Below are positions 7,978 through 16,325 of a stretch of DNA of 64,000 bases, piece by piece. The translations under genes and the position numbers were made by a program. The notes beneath the pieces were generated by a model, which did not search any database, was not told the DNA's origin, and worked only from the letters and a program-made list of their open reading frames with translations. The DNA lies in assembly GCF_014204975.1 (NCBI RefSeq), contig NZ_JACHMM010000001.1, forward strand, positions 3,906,001 to 3,970,000, written 5' to 3'. This stretch comes from Jiangella mangrovi. GTDB taxonomy: Bacteria > Actinomycetota > Actinomycetes > Jiangellales > Jiangellaceae. The first letter of the stretch is position 1; each line of letters starts with the position of its first letter.

Positions 7978-8826
7978 ATGCCACGGCATTCCCGCATCCA
8001 GAACCGTCAGAACCGCCGGAACGGTCAGAACCGCTCCGCCCGGGGCGGCGCCCCCAACCACGCCGGCATCCACCTGCTCCGCGACCCCGCGGTCAGCGCC
8101 CGGATGGTCAGATCGTCCGCGGCCGGACCGGGCGACCTCGTCATCGAGCTCGGCGCCGGTCTCGGTGCGCTGACCACGCCGCTGGCCGCCACGGGCGCCC
8201 GCGTCATCGCCGTCGAGCGCGACCCCCGGTTCGTCGCGAAGCTGCAGCGCCGGTTCGCCGACGACCCGGGCGTCAAGGTCGTCGAGGGCGATGCGCGCAG
8301 CGTCATGCTGCCGCACCGGCCGTACGCCGTGGTCGCGAACATCCCGTACGCGATCTCGACGGCGCTGCTGCGCCGGCTGCTGGACCCCGAGGCGACGGCG
8401 ATCGCCAGCGCGGACCTGCTGGTCGAGTGGGGGTTCGCCAAGCGGATGACGGCGACCCACCCGCGCGACCTCGAGGTCGCCTGGTGGCAGGCGCGGTTCG
8501 AGCTGCGGATCGCCGGCCGTGTGCCGCCGGGCAGCTTCCGGCCGGCGCCGTCGGTCGACTCCGCGCACCTGGTGATCCGGCGCCGTCCGGGCCTGTCGCG
8601 CGGCCAGGTCAGGACGGCCCGGCGGCTGCTGCAGGACGCCTACCGGCAGCCGGGGCGGCCGGCCCGCGAGGTCCTGGGCGCCCACGTGCCGAAGAAGCGC
8701 GCCCACCGGTTGCTCACGTCGACGGGCATCGACCCGCCGGCCGCGGCCGAGACGGTCCCCGTCGCGACCTGGCTGGAACTCGCCCGCGCCATCGACGCTT
8801 CGGGCGAATCCAGAGATTCTCGCTGA
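7978..8826 (+). CDS. erm: Erm-type 23S rRNA (adenine-N6) methyltransferase
   Basis: A 282-residue SAM-dependent methyltransferase of the KsgA/Erm family. The SAM motif ELGAGLG is at residues 57-63, the acidic 'AVERD' loop at 78-82 and the catalytic NIPY at 121-124. The N-terminus is a basic, repetitive extension (three QNR units) as in Erm proteins of antibiotic producers. Members methylate A2058 of 23S rRNA and give macrolide, lincosamide and streptogramin B resistance. The C-terminus is longer than in KsgA, and the upstream leader peptide and attenuator support Erm over KsgA. The class within Erm cannot be assigned. Confidence 0.9.
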   Translation: MPRHSRIQNRQNRRNGQNRSARGGAPNHAGIHLLRDPAVSARMVRSSAAGPGDLVIELGAGLGALTTPLAATGARVIAVERDPRFVAKLQRRFADDPGVKVVEGDARSVMLPHRPYAVVANIPYAISTALLRRLLDPEATAIASADLLVEWGFAKRMTATHPRDLEVAWWQARFELRIAGRVPPGSFRPAPSVDSAHLVIRRRPGLSRGQVRTARRLLQDAYRQPGRPAREVLGAHVPKKRAHRLLTSTGIDPPAAAETVPVATWLELARAIDASGESRDSR

Positions 8827-8909
8827 CCGATGTCGAGAACCGCACGCCGGCTCCGTCCCAGGGACACGAGCGGCCACGACCGGCCGCACGACGACGAAGG
8901 AGAACCATC

Positions 8910-9491
8910 ATGCGCAAGCTCATCGTCCAGCAGTGGGTGACCGTCGACAACGTCGCCGCGGAGGAGGACGGCGGGCTCGGCTTCGTGTCGGCGGCACCCT
9001 TCTCCGAGGACGACACCAGCCCCTACAAGACCAGGACGATGGCGTTCATCGACTCCGTCGACACGATGATCCTCGGCTCGAACACCTACGCCCAGTCGGT
9101 GGGTTACTGGCCGACCGCCGACGACCAGGGTGAGTACGGGCGGAAGCTCAACAGTCTGACGAAGGTCGTCGCCTCGACGACGCTGGCCGACGCCCCCTGG
9201 GGCGAGTTTTCCGCCGCGTCGGTGACGCCCGACCCGGTTGCGACCATCCGGGAGCTCAAGGAGCAGGACGGCAAGGACCTCTGGCTGTGGGGGAGCCTGA
9301 CGCTCATGCGCTCGCTGCTGGACGCCGGCGTCGTCGACGAGGTCCGCCTGCTGGTGTGCCCGGTGTCGCGCGGCAAGGGAACCCGCGTCTTCGAGGACGC
9401 GCAGGACCTCGAGCTGGTCGAGGCCACCGGATTCGACAACGGCCTGGCGCTGCTGCGCTACGCGATCAGGACGCCGCGCCCCACGAACTAG
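8910..9491 (+). CDS. Dihydrofolate-reductase-like (RibD C-terminal fold) protein
   Basis: A 193-residue protein of the actinobacterial 'dihydrofolate reductase family' that shares the RibD C-terminal reductase fold. It starts at ATG 8910 with a GAAGGAGA ribosome site, and the N-terminus MRKLIVQQWVTVDN is typical. Later segments include DTMILGSNTYAQSVGYWP and a NADPH-binding-like 'DLWLWGSLTLMRSLLDAGVVDEVRLLVCPVSRGKG'. These proteins are probably NADPH-dependent reductases of unknown substrate, not true folate enzymes. It lies 83 nt after erm and is followed by a strong hairpin. Confidence 0.88.
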   Translation: MRKLIVQQWVTVDNVAAEEDGGLGFVSAAPFSEDDTSPYKTRTMAFIDSVDTMILGSNTYAQSVGYWPTADDQGEYGRKLNSLTKVVASTTLADAPWGEFSAASVTPDPVATIRELKEQDGKDLWLWGSLTLMRSLLDAGVVDEVRLLVCPVSRGKGTRVFEDAQDLELVEATGFDNGLALLRYAIRTPRPTN

Positions 9492-9503
9492 GACATAGGA
9501 GGT

Positions 9504-9538
9504 CAGGACGGCGTGTCAGGCTGAGACACGCCGTCCTG
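9504..9538 (+). terminator. Hairpin terminator after the DHFR-like gene
   Basis: CAGGACGGCGTGTC (9504-9517) and GACACGCCGTCCTG (9525-9538) are a perfect 14-bp inverted repeat with a 7-nt loop, 12 nt after the stop codon. No T tract follows. Confidence 0.75.
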
Positions 9539-9623
9539 AATATGAGACTTCCGCTTGCACGCACCCCGGAGGCCTCCCTGATCATGGAAGAAGGCGGTTG
9601 ACCCACCGGCAGGGAGCGTGGCG

Positions 9624-9761
9624 ATGAGTCAGAAGCTCGCGAAACGGTTCATGATCGCATTCGGTCTTGGCCTGGTCCTGGCCATGATCTTCGACCACTC
9701 GGCCCTGGGGTTCGCTCTCGGGTTCGCGGTGATCTTCGGCGGAGGACTCGTCGCCGAGTAG
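9624..9761 (+). CDS. Small hypothetical membrane protein (45 residues)
   Basis: The frame begins ATG 9624 with an AGGGAG ribosome site 7 nt upstream and ends TAG 9761. It encodes two hydrophobic stretches, FMIAFGLGLVLAMIF and LGFALGFAVIFGGGLVA, separated by a short polar DHSA turn, so a two-helix hairpin in the membrane is likely. Function is unknown. Similar short proteins, annotated only as hypothetical, are common in actinobacteria. It is flanked by the hairpin at 9504-9538 and the operator at 9788-9836. Confidence 0.65.
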   Translation: MSQKLAKRFMIAFGLGLVLAMIFDHSALGFALGFAVIFGGGLVAE

Positions 9762-9787
9762 TTCGCCTCCTTTCCGGCCTTGACATC

Positions 9788-9836
9788 CCCGATCGCACGG
9801 ACTTACGGTCCTGACCGTAATCGTCGTGCGATCGGG
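9788..9836. promoter_or_regulatory. Nested inverted repeat over the promoter of the SDR-DHDPS operon
   Basis: An 18-bp perfect palindrome TTACGGTC-ct-GACCGTAA (9803-9820) lies within 12-bp perfect outer arms, CCCGATCGCACG (9788-9799) and CGTGCGATCGGG (9825-9836). TTGACA at 9780-9785 could be a -35 box, which would put the palindrome over the -10 region. This looks like an operator for a GntR/FadR- or TetR-type regulator. No obvious cognate regulator gene is adjacent. Confidence 0.65.
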
Positions 9837-9847
9837 AGGGCCGGCTG

Positions 9848-10864
9848 GTGCGGACCGTTGAGGAGCTGGACGAGCGGCTGTCGAGGCCGCGGCCGGGGCT
9901 GGTCGAGGACCTGCGCCGGCTCGACGGCGACATCGTCATCCTGGGTGCCAGCGGCAAGCTGGGCGTGAGCCTGGCCCGCCTGGCCGTGCGGGGCGTCGAG
10001 GCCGCGGGAACGGGCGCGAAGGTCATCGCCGTCTCGCGGTACAGCGCTCCCGGCGCCGTCGAGGCCATGGAGGCGACCGGCGCCGAGGTGGTCGCGGCCG
10101 ACGTCGGCGACGACGACGCCCTGGCCGCACTGCCCGACGCCCGCAACGTCGTCTACCTGGTCGGCGCGAAGTTCGGCACCGAGGGCAACCAGTCCGGCAC
10201 CTGGGAGACCAACGTCTACCTGCCCGGCCGGGTCGCCCGCCGCTACGCGGGCAGCCGCATCAGCGCGCTCTCGACCGGCAACGTGTACCCGATGGTCGGC
10301 GTCGGCAGCGGCGGCGCCACCGAGGACACCCTGCCCGGGCCCATCGGCGAGTACGCCATGTCCTGCCTCGGCCGCGAGCGGGTCCTCGAGGCCGCCTCCC
10401 GCCGCGACGGCACCCCCATGGCGATCATCCGGCTCAACTACGCGGTCGAGATGCGTTACGGCGTGCTCGTCGACATCGCGCAGACCATCGAGGCGGGCGA
10501 GCCGGTCGACGTGACGATGGGCAGCTTCAACCTGGTCTGGCAGGGCTACGCCAACGAGGTGACGCTGCGGGCACTGCTGCACGTGTCGGCCCCGCCGCTG
10601 CTGCTCAACGTCACCGGCCCCGAGACGCTCAGCGTCCGCCGTCTGGCCACCGACGTGTCGGCGGTGCTGGAGAAGCCGGTGACGTTCACCGGCGCCGAGG
10701 AGCCGACGGCCCTGCTCGGCAACGCGCAGCGCTGCCACGCGCTCTTCGGCTACCCGGACGTGACGGTGCCGGAGCTGGTCGCGGCGACGGCGCACTGGGT
10801 CCGCGCCGGCCTGCCCACGCTGGGCAAGCCGACCAAGTTCAACCGCCGCGACGGGAAGTTCTGA
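9848..10864 (+). CDS. NAD-dependent epimerase/dehydratase (SDR) family protein
   Basis: A 338-residue extended-SDR-like protein. The Rossmann dinucleotide motif is VILGASGKLG at about residues 36-45, and the middle has 'RNVVYLVGAKFGTEG' and 'STGNVYP'. The usual YxxxK is not obvious (EYAMSCLGRER appears instead), so the active site is atypical. Such proteins paired with a DHDPS-family enzyme occur in sugar or sugar-acid catabolic operons. The substrate is unknown. It overlaps the next gene by 1 nt, so the two form an operon under the nested operator at 9788-9836. Confidence 0.8.
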   Translation: MRTVEELDERLSRPRPGLVEDLRRLDGDIVILGASGKLGVSLARLAVRGVEAAGTGAKVIAVSRYSAPGAVEAMEATGAEVVAADVGDDDALAALPDARNVVYLVGAKFGTEGNQSGTWETNVYLPGRVARRYAGSRISALSTGNVYPMVGVGSGGATEDTLPGPIGEYAMSCLGRERVLEAASRRDGTPMAIIRLNYAVEMRYGVLVDIAQTIEAGEPVDVTMGSFNLVWQGYANEVTLRALLHVSAPPLLLNVTGPETLSVRRLATDVSAVLEKPVTFTGAEEPTALLGNAQRCHALFGYPDVTVPELVAATAHWVRAGLPTLGKPTKFNRRDGKF

Positions 10865-11916
10865 TGACGGCCGCACTCGACCGGTTCCGCGCCGGCGGCG
10901 TGATCCCGGCCCATCCGCTCGCCCTCGACCAGGACCGCAAGCTCGACGAACGGCGGCAGCGGGCGCTCTCGCGCTACTACGTCGAGGCCGGCGCGACGGG
11001 GCTCGCCGTCGCCGTCCACACCACCCAGTTCGCCGTGCACGAGCCGGCCCGCGGCCTGCTCGCCCCGGTGCTCGAGCTGGCCGCCGAGACCGCCGCCGAG
11101 TACGACGGCGACAGGGGCGACGGCGTTACCCGGCCGGTCCTCGTCGCCGGCATCGTCGGCCCGGCGGAACAGGCGGTCGCCGAGGCGGAGCTGGCCCGCG
11201 GACTCGGCTACGACCTCGCGCTGCTGACGCCGTACGGCACCGGCGACGCCACTGAGGACGACCTGCTCGACCGCGCCCACGCCGTCGGCGAGGTCCTCCC
11301 CGTCATCGGCTTCTACCTGCAGCCGAAGGTCGGCGGCCGCGTGCTCGGCCGCGACTTCTGGCGCCGGCTGGCCGAGCAGCCCGCCGTCGCCGGCTTCAAG
11401 ATCGCCCCGTTCGACCGCTACGCCACGCTCGAGGTGCTGCACGGCGTCGCGGCGTCCGGCCGGGCCGGTGACGTCGCGCTCTACACCGGCAACGACGACC
11501 ACATCGTCATGGATCTCGTGACGACTTACGAGACGGGCGGCGAGCAGCTCGAGATCGTCGGCGGGCTGCTCGGGCAGTGGTCGGTGTGGGTGCGCGGCGC
11601 CGTCGAGACCGTCGAGCTGGCGCGTAAGGCCAAGGCCGGCGACGACGGCGCGCTGCGGCGGCTGCTGGCGCTGAACCCCGTGCTCACCGACGCCAACGCC
11701 GTCCTGTTCGACGCCGCCAACGGCTTCCACGGCTGCATCCCCGGCCTGCACGAGGTGCTGCGCCGGCAGGGTCTGCTGGCCGGCCTGTGGTGCCTGGACG
11801 AGCACGAGACGCTGTCGCCGGGCCAGGAGGCCGAGATCGACCGCATCTGGGCCGCGTACCCGGAGCTGCGCGACGACGACTTCATCGCCGCCCGGGCCGA
11901 CGGCTGGCTGCGCTGA
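10864..11916 (+). CDS. Dihydrodipicolinate synthase family protein (class I aldolase-like lyase)
   Basis: A 350-residue TIM-barrel protein of the DapA/NanA superfamily. The likely Schiff-base lysine is in AVAGFKIAPFDRYA and the partner tyrosine in VIGFYLQP. These enzymes form or cleave carbon-carbon bonds of keto acids such as keto-deoxy sugar acids. The protein is longer than true DapA (about 290 residues) and has an extra C-terminal part, and it lacks the lysine-biosynthesis context, so a catabolic lyase is more likely. It is translationally linked to the preceding SDR gene and converges with the regulator at 11929. Confidence 0.85.
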   Translation: MTAALDRFRAGGVIPAHPLALDQDRKLDERRQRALSRYYVEAGATGLAVAVHTTQFAVHEPARGLLAPVLELAAETAAEYDGDRGDGVTRPVLVAGIVGPAEQAVAEAELARGLGYDLALLTPYGTGDATEDDLLDRAHAVGEVLPVIGFYLQPKVGGRVLGRDFWRRLAEQPAVAGFKIAPFDRYATLEVLHGVAASGRAGDVALYTGNDDHIVMDLVTTYETGGEQLEIVGGLLGQWSVWVRGAVETVELARKAKAGDDGALRRLLALNPVLTDANAVLFDAANGFHGCIPGLHEVLRRQGLLAGLWCLDEHETLSPGQEAEIDRIWAAYPELRDDDFIAARADGWLR

Positions 11917-11928
11917 GCCGGTAACGGC

Positions 11929-13191
11929 TCAGAGGGTGACGCGGTAGAGCGTCAGCGGCCGGCCGATGGCGCCGGAGTCGAGGCTGCCGGACCGCTCGGC
12001 GTGCCCGGCGAGCTCGAGCCGCTGCAGCAGCCGGCGGGCGGTCCGTAGCTGCACGCCGAGCCCGTCGGCGACGTCGCGGGTGGTCAGCGGCTGGTCGCCG
12101 GAGGCCGTCGCGAGGTCGCGCAGCCGGTCCAGCGTCGCCACCGACAACCCGACCCGGCTGGCGACGACGGCCCGGCTCTGCCGCACCCCGTCGGCCCCGC
12201 CCGCCGGGTGGGCCGCACCCACCTCGTCGCCGGACGCCGCCGGGCGCACGGTCTCGAGGACGATGTCGAGGTCGTTGCGCGAGGACACGACGGCGGCGAC
12301 GTCGCCGTGACTGCGCGCCCGCGCCAGCGCCCGCCGGGCCAGCCGCTCGGCCTCGGCGCCGCTGTGCCCGAGCCCGAAGCCGATGCGCACGACGTCGTGC
12401 CGGTCGCCCAGCCGGTGCAGCAGCGGCAGCGCCGTGAACGCCTGCGTGGCGCCGTGCAGCGGCCCGCGCGTGGTGACGATGAGGGCCGAGCCGTCCGCCG
12501 TCGACGCCACGGCGCCGCCCAGCAGCGCGGCCTCGCGGGCGAGGTCGTCGAGCCCGGCGGGGTCGATCTCGACCAGTCCGAGCGCGAGCTGCGCGTCCTC
12601 CTGGATCTGCCCGGCCGCCGTCAGCAGCAGCTGGCGCAGTGCCACCCGGACCGACTGCGGCGACGGCGCCAGCCGCAGCACGGGCAGCTCGCCGGCCAGC
12701 TCGTCGTGCACTGACGCCAGGCACGTGACGGCGACGGCGCCGGCCGTGCGACCGGCGTGGCGGCGGTGGAACGCGGCGAAGTCGGCGGCCGTGGTGCCGG
12801 CGCGGTAGGGGAGCGCGCGGACCTCGGCGGTGGGCACGCCCGCCTCGGCGAGGGTGCCGCGGACCTGCGCGGGCTCGAGGGTGTCGACGGAGATGCGGGT
12901 GACGTCGCGCCCCTCGCGCAGCAGCCAGACCAGCGCCTGCAGCAGCGTCGATCCGCTGTAGTCGACGTACACGGCCGGGCGGGTGAGCGTGCTCTGGGTC
13001 AGCGTGTACGGGACGACGCCGGTGAACAGCCAGGCGTCCACCTCGGGCGCGTGCGCGGCGACGAGGCCGGGCGCGGCCGTCTCGTGGTCGTACGGGAACG
13101 GGACCGCCCGCACGCCCGCCTGCTCCGCGCACACCGCCGCGACGTCTCCGACCAGGTCGTGCGGCCCCACCACGCCGATCGAGGTGTCCAT
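11929..13191 (-). CDS. Transcriptional regulator with sensor and GGDEF/cyclohydrolase-III-like domains and a C-terminal winged helix
   Basis: A 420-residue protein. The N-terminal part (MDTSIGVVGPHDLVGDVAAVC) resembles a ligand-sensing domain of PrpR-N type. The middle contains 'VRIGFGLGHSGAEAERLARRALARAR', the pattern of GTP-cyclohydrolase-III/GGDEF-like folds used in CdaR-type regulators. The C-terminus 'LTTRDVADGLGVQLRTARRLLQRLELAGHAER' is a helix-turn-helix. It is divergent from the DegT operon (98 bp between the two starts) and convergent with the SDR-DHDPS pair, so it probably controls one or both. The domain assignment is by eye and the family name is uncertain. Confidence 0.65.
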   Translation of the reverse strand: MDTSIGVVGPHDLVGDVAAVCAEQAGVRAVPFPYDHETAAPGLVAAHAPEVDAWLFTGVVPYTLTQSTLTRPAVYVDYSGSTLLQALVWLLREGRDVTRISVDTLEPAQVRGTLAEAGVPTAEVRALPYRAGTTAADFAAFHRRHAGRTAGAVAVTCLASVHDELAGELPVLRLAPSPQSVRVALRQLLLTAAGQIQEDAQLALGLVEIDPAGLDDLAREAALLGGAVASTADGSALIVTTRGPLHGATQAFTALPLLHRLGDRHDVVRIGFGLGHSGAEAERLARRALARARSHGDVAAVVSSRNDLDIVLETVRPAASGDEVGAAHPAGGADGVRQSRAVVASRVGLSVATLDRLRDLATASGDQPLTTRDVADGLGVQLRTARRLLQRLELAGHAERSGSLDSGAIGRPLTLYRVTL

Positions 13192-13276
13192 CGCCCTCCA
13201 TTATGTCGGACCCGGGCGGGCCTGGCCGGTCAGGATGCCACTCTAGCCAGCAGCGTCGCATTTCGGGCCCGGCCGA

Positions 13277-13292
13277 TATAGTGGCGGCCGTG
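13277..13292 (+). promoter_or_regulatory. -10 box and leaderless GTG start of the DegT operon
   Basis: TATAGT at 13277-13282 lies 7 nt before GTG 13290. The first base of the mRNA is probably at or next to that GTG, which decides the start of the aminotransferase in favour of 13290 over the upstream in-frame ATG at 13203. Confidence 0.6.
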
Positions 13293-14543
13293 CACTCCGC
13301 TGGACTGGCCCTCGACGGCGGGACGCCGGTCCGTCCCGCGGACCGGCCGCTGCCCACCGTCATGGACGCCGCCGGCCGCACGTTCGGCCCCGAGGAGGAG
13401 CAGGCGGTCCTGCGCGTCCTGCGCAGCGGCATGCTCTCGGGCGTCTGGGGGAGCGAGGTCCCGGCGCTGACCTCGGAGTTCGCCGCTCTGACCGGCGCCG
13501 CACACGCTGTAGCCTGCAGCAGCGGCACCGCCGCGGTCCACCTGGCCGTCGCCGCCGCCGACCCCGACCCGGGCGACGAGATCATCGTCCCGCCGATCTC
13601 CGACATGGGCTCGGTCACGCCGGTGCTCGCGCAGAACGCCGTCCCGGTCTTCGCCGACGTCGACCCGCGCACCGGCAACCTCGACCCGTCCGCCGTCGCC
13701 GCCCTGATCGGTCCGCGCACGCGCGCCGTCGTCGCCGTCCACCTGTTCGGCAAGCCGGCCCCGGTCGACGAGCTGCGCGCCCTGGCCGACCGCGTCGGCA
13801 TCATGCTGATCGAGGACTGCGCCCAGGCGTACCTGGCGCCGGTGCGGCCGGGCGACCCGGGCGGGCCGCAGGTGGGCACCGTCGGGCACGTCGGCGCGTT
13901 CAGCCTGCAGCAGCACAAGCACATCACCGCCGGCGACGGCGGCCTGGTCACCACCGGTGACGCCGACCTCGCGACCCGGATGCGCCGGTTCGCCGACAAG
14001 GGCTGGCCGCGCGAGACGGGGGAGCGGGCCTACCTGCACTACGCGCTGAACTACCGGATGACCGAGCTGGTCGCGGCGGTGGCGCGCGAGCAGCTGCGCA
14101 AGCTGCCGGGTGTGATCGAACGACGGCGTCAGGCCGCGGCCGCGCTGGCCGGAGCGCTGGGCCGTGTGGACGGACTGCGCCTGCCCGCCGACGACGGCGA
14201 CCACGTCTACTGGTACCTCCCGCTGCTGGTCGACGGCCTGGACCACGCGGGCCTGCGGCGGTACGCGGCGGCGCTGACGGCCGAGGGCGTCCCGGCGGTC
14301 GCCGGCTACCTGGCGCGGCCGCTGTACGCGGAACCGGTGCTGCGCGAGGCGCGGACATACGGGCGATCGGGCTATCCGCTGCGCGGCCGGACGGCGTATC
14401 CCGACGGCCTGTGCCCGGTGGCGGAGGAGCTGATCGACCGGCGGCTCGTGGTGCTCGGCTGGAACGAGAACTACTCCACGGACGACGTCGCGGACATCGC
14501 CGCGGCGGTCGCCAAGGTACACGCGGCGGTGGTGCGGCCGTGA
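13290..14543 (+). CDS. DegT/DnrJ/EryC1/StrS family PLP aminotransferase
   Basis: A 417-residue fold-type I PLP enzyme of the sugar aminotransferase family. The PLP lysine sits in GAFSLQQHKHITAGDGGL, the phosphate loop is CSSGTAAVHLAV, and the Asp stacked on PLP is in MLIEDCAQAY. Family members transaminate keto-sugars such as keto-inositols or NDP-sugars. No nucleotide-sugar pathway genes are nearby, so a free or catabolic sugar substrate is possible. Its stop overlaps the GTG of the following gene (GTGA), so the operon continues with two amidohydrolase-fold proteins. Confidence 0.9.
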   Translation: MHSAGLALDGGTPVRPADRPLPTVMDAAGRTFGPEEEQAVLRVLRSGMLSGVWGSEVPALTSEFAALTGAAHAVACSSGTAAVHLAVAAADPDPGDEIIVPPISDMGSVTPVLAQNAVPVFADVDPRTGNLDPSAVAALIGPRTRAVVAVHLFGKPAPVDELRALADRVGIMLIEDCAQAYLAPVRPGDPGGPQVGTVGHVGAFSLQQHKHITAGDGGLVTTGDADLATRMRRFADKGWPRETGERAYLHYALNYRMTELVAAVAREQLRKLPGVIERRRQAAAALAGALGRVDGLRLPADDGDHVYWYLPLLVDGLDHAGLRRYAAALTAEGVPAVAGYLARPLYAEPVLREARTYGRSGYPLRGRTAYPDGLCPVAEELIDRRLVVLGWNENYSTDDVADIAAAVAKVHAAVVRP

Positions 14544-15265
14544 CGGCGCTCCTGGATGCCGACCTGCTGGTCGGCCGCGACATCGTGACCGGGGCGCGGC
14601 TGTCCGGCGACGACGTGGCGGTGGCGGTGGCCGGGCTGGGGATCGGCGGCGGCCTGGTCACGTCGCTGCGGGCGCTGCTCTTCGACGCGCCGAGCGGCAA
14701 CGACGAGGCCCGCGCGGTGGCGGCGGCGCACGGCTGGTGGGCGGCCGCGGGGGTCGACCTGCGCGACCCGCTGACCGCGCTGGCGGAGGTGTCGCGGGCC
14801 GCGTCATCGGACGGGACGGTGCGGGCGGTGCGGCTGGCCCTCGACCGGCAGGCCGTTCCGGTGACGGCGCCGGGGGTGCGGGCCGTGGCGCGGGAAGCGA
14901 CGGCGGCCGGGCTGGTGCTGCTGGCCGAGGGCGACGTCCGCGTCGTCGGGCCGGCGCTGGCCGGTCTGGACGCGACCGTCGTCTTCCTCGACGCGCACTT
15001 CTACCACCTGGGCGACTTCGTGCTCCTGGCCCGCGACGAGCCCGGCTTCCACGCGTCGACCCGGCTGCTCGGCGACGTCGACGGCTGGGAGCTGGTGGCG
15101 TCGGACGTCGGTGCGGAGCGGCTGGTGTTCGGCAGCCGGCCCGGCTGGTTCGAGGCGGCCGCCGTCGTCGACCGGCTGGCGGCGTCCGACCTGACGGCGT
15201 CGCAGCGCGCGCTCGTCGTCGAGGGCAACCTGCGCCGGCTGCTGGGGGCGGGGGCGACGGCGTGA
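14540..15265 (+). CDS. Amidohydrolase-like protein lacking metal-binding residues
   Basis: A 241-residue protein whose size, C-terminal pattern 'GAERLVFGSRPGW...ALVVEGNLRRLL' and position match the downstream amidohydrolase, which has 'GPERLMFGSDSTL...LVMWRNATEVFRL'. It lacks the N-terminal HxH metal motif, and the Asp of GSDS is replaced by Arg (GSRP), so it is probably not a hydrolase on its own. A regulatory or heterodimer partner role is one inference, and a decaying duplicate is another. The start GTG 14540 overlaps the previous stop, and its own stop overlaps the next GTG. Confidence 0.7.
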   Translation: MTALLDADLLVGRDIVTGARLSGDDVAVAVAGLGIGGGLVTSLRALLFDAPSGNDEARAVAAAHGWWAAAGVDLRDPLTALAEVSRAASSDGTVRAVRLALDRQAVPVTAPGVRAVAREATAAGLVLLAEGDVRVVGPALAGLDATVVFLDAHFYHLGDFVLLARDEPGFHASTRLLGDVDGWELVASDVGAERLVFGSRPGWFEAAAVVDRLAASDLTASQRALVVEGNLRRLLGAGATA

Positions 15266-15987
15266 TCGTCGACGTGCACGGCCACTGGGGCCCCTGGTTC
15301 TTCAGCACCGATGTCGCCGACGCGGCGGCGAACCTGCGGGTCATGGACCGGTGCGGCATCGACGTCCAGCTGGTGTCGGCGGTCGAGGCGGTGGTCTACG
15401 ACCCGCTGACCGGCAACCCGGCGCTCGTCCCGGTGCTGGAGGCGACCGGGCCGCGGCTGCGCGGACTGCTGGTCGTCGACCCGCGCGACCTGTCACTGGC
15501 CGCCGCCCAGCTCGACGAGCTGCTGCCTACGGGGCTGTTCGTGGGCGCGAAGATCCACACCCACTACGCCGGCTCTCCCGGCGGGTCCGACGCCATGGCC
15601 GCCGCGCTGACGCTGCTGGCCGCGCACGACCTGCCCGTGCTGGTGCACACCTGGGGCGAGGAGATCCTCGGCCTCGCCGACGTCGTCGCCCGGGTCGACG
15701 GCGTCCGCGTGGTCGCCGCCCACCTCGGCGGGCCGGCCTGGCAGCTGACGCCGTCGGCCGCCTCGCGGACGGGCCGGTTGTGGTTCGAGCCGTGCTGGTC
15801 GACCCCTGCGCCCGGCCGGATCCGCTGGGTGCTCGACCGCATCGGCCCGGAGCGGCTGATGTTCGGCAGCGACTCGACCCTCATCCACCCCGCAGTGACG
15901 CTGGGCGCGGTTCGCGCGTCCGGGCTGAGCGCCGCGGAGGAGGAGCTGGTCATGTGGCGCAACGCCACCGAGGTGTTCCGCCTCTGA
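15262..15987 (+). CDS. Amidohydrolase family protein (TIM-barrel metal hydrolase or decarboxylase)
   Basis: A 241-residue protein of the Amidohydro_2 family. It keeps the metal motif as VDVHGHWG at residues 3-10, a lysine/histidine strand GAKIHTHY, a histidine in VLVHTWGEE, and the C-terminal Asp in FGSDSTLIHP. Such enzymes hydrolyse lactones or decarboxylate ring acids. The substrate here is unknown. It is the last gene of the DegT operon, and the likely partner of the degenerate copy just upstream, whose stop codon overlaps its GTG start. Confidence 0.85.
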   Translation: MIVDVHGHWGPWFFSTDVADAAANLRVMDRCGIDVQLVSAVEAVVYDPLTGNPALVPVLEATGPRLRGLLVVDPRDLSLAAAQLDELLPTGLFVGAKIHTHYAGSPGGSDAMAAALTLLAAHDLPVLVHTWGEEILGLADVVARVDGVRVVAAHLGGPAWQLTPSAASRTGRLWFEPCWSTPAPGRIRWVLDRIGPERLMFGSDSTLIHPAVTLGAVRASGLSAAEEELVMWRNATEVFRL

Positions 15988-16325
15988 ACCCGTAGTTCGA
16001 CACGGCCCTGATCAGTCGTGTCGTGTGGCGCGGGTCAAGGGTGTGGGATCGCTGCGCCGACGATGTGAGATCGCTGTCGTGGACGCGGCAGTGATGCCGC
16101 GGCGTTTGCGCAGGATGGCCACAGCGATCGCTGCACGGTGAGCCGGAACGGCCGGTCGCGCCGCGCCGGCGTGTCGTTGGCTCGCCTCGGCCACGGTGTG
16201 GCGACGCCCCACCCGGTGGGTGGCCGAACTGTCGCCCTGGCAACAGCACCGCCACCCACGTTCCAGCAGCAGCGCCACGCTGCCGACGCATCGCCCGCAC
16301 CGCTGGATCGCCGGAGCAGCGGCCG
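15988..16325. other. Intergenic stretch without a recognised gene
   Basis: This 338-bp gap separates the end of the amidohydrolase gene from the end of thyX, so the flanking genes converge on it. Open frames exist in several phases, but none has a ribosome site or recognisable protein. I see no strong terminator, tRNA or repeat in it. Confidence 0.5.

Noticed and set aside
16012-16320. Overlapping open frames in the 338-bp gap between the amidohydrolase and thyX, considered as a transposase remnant
   Set aside because: No recognisable transposase residues, no inverted ends and no ribosome site.
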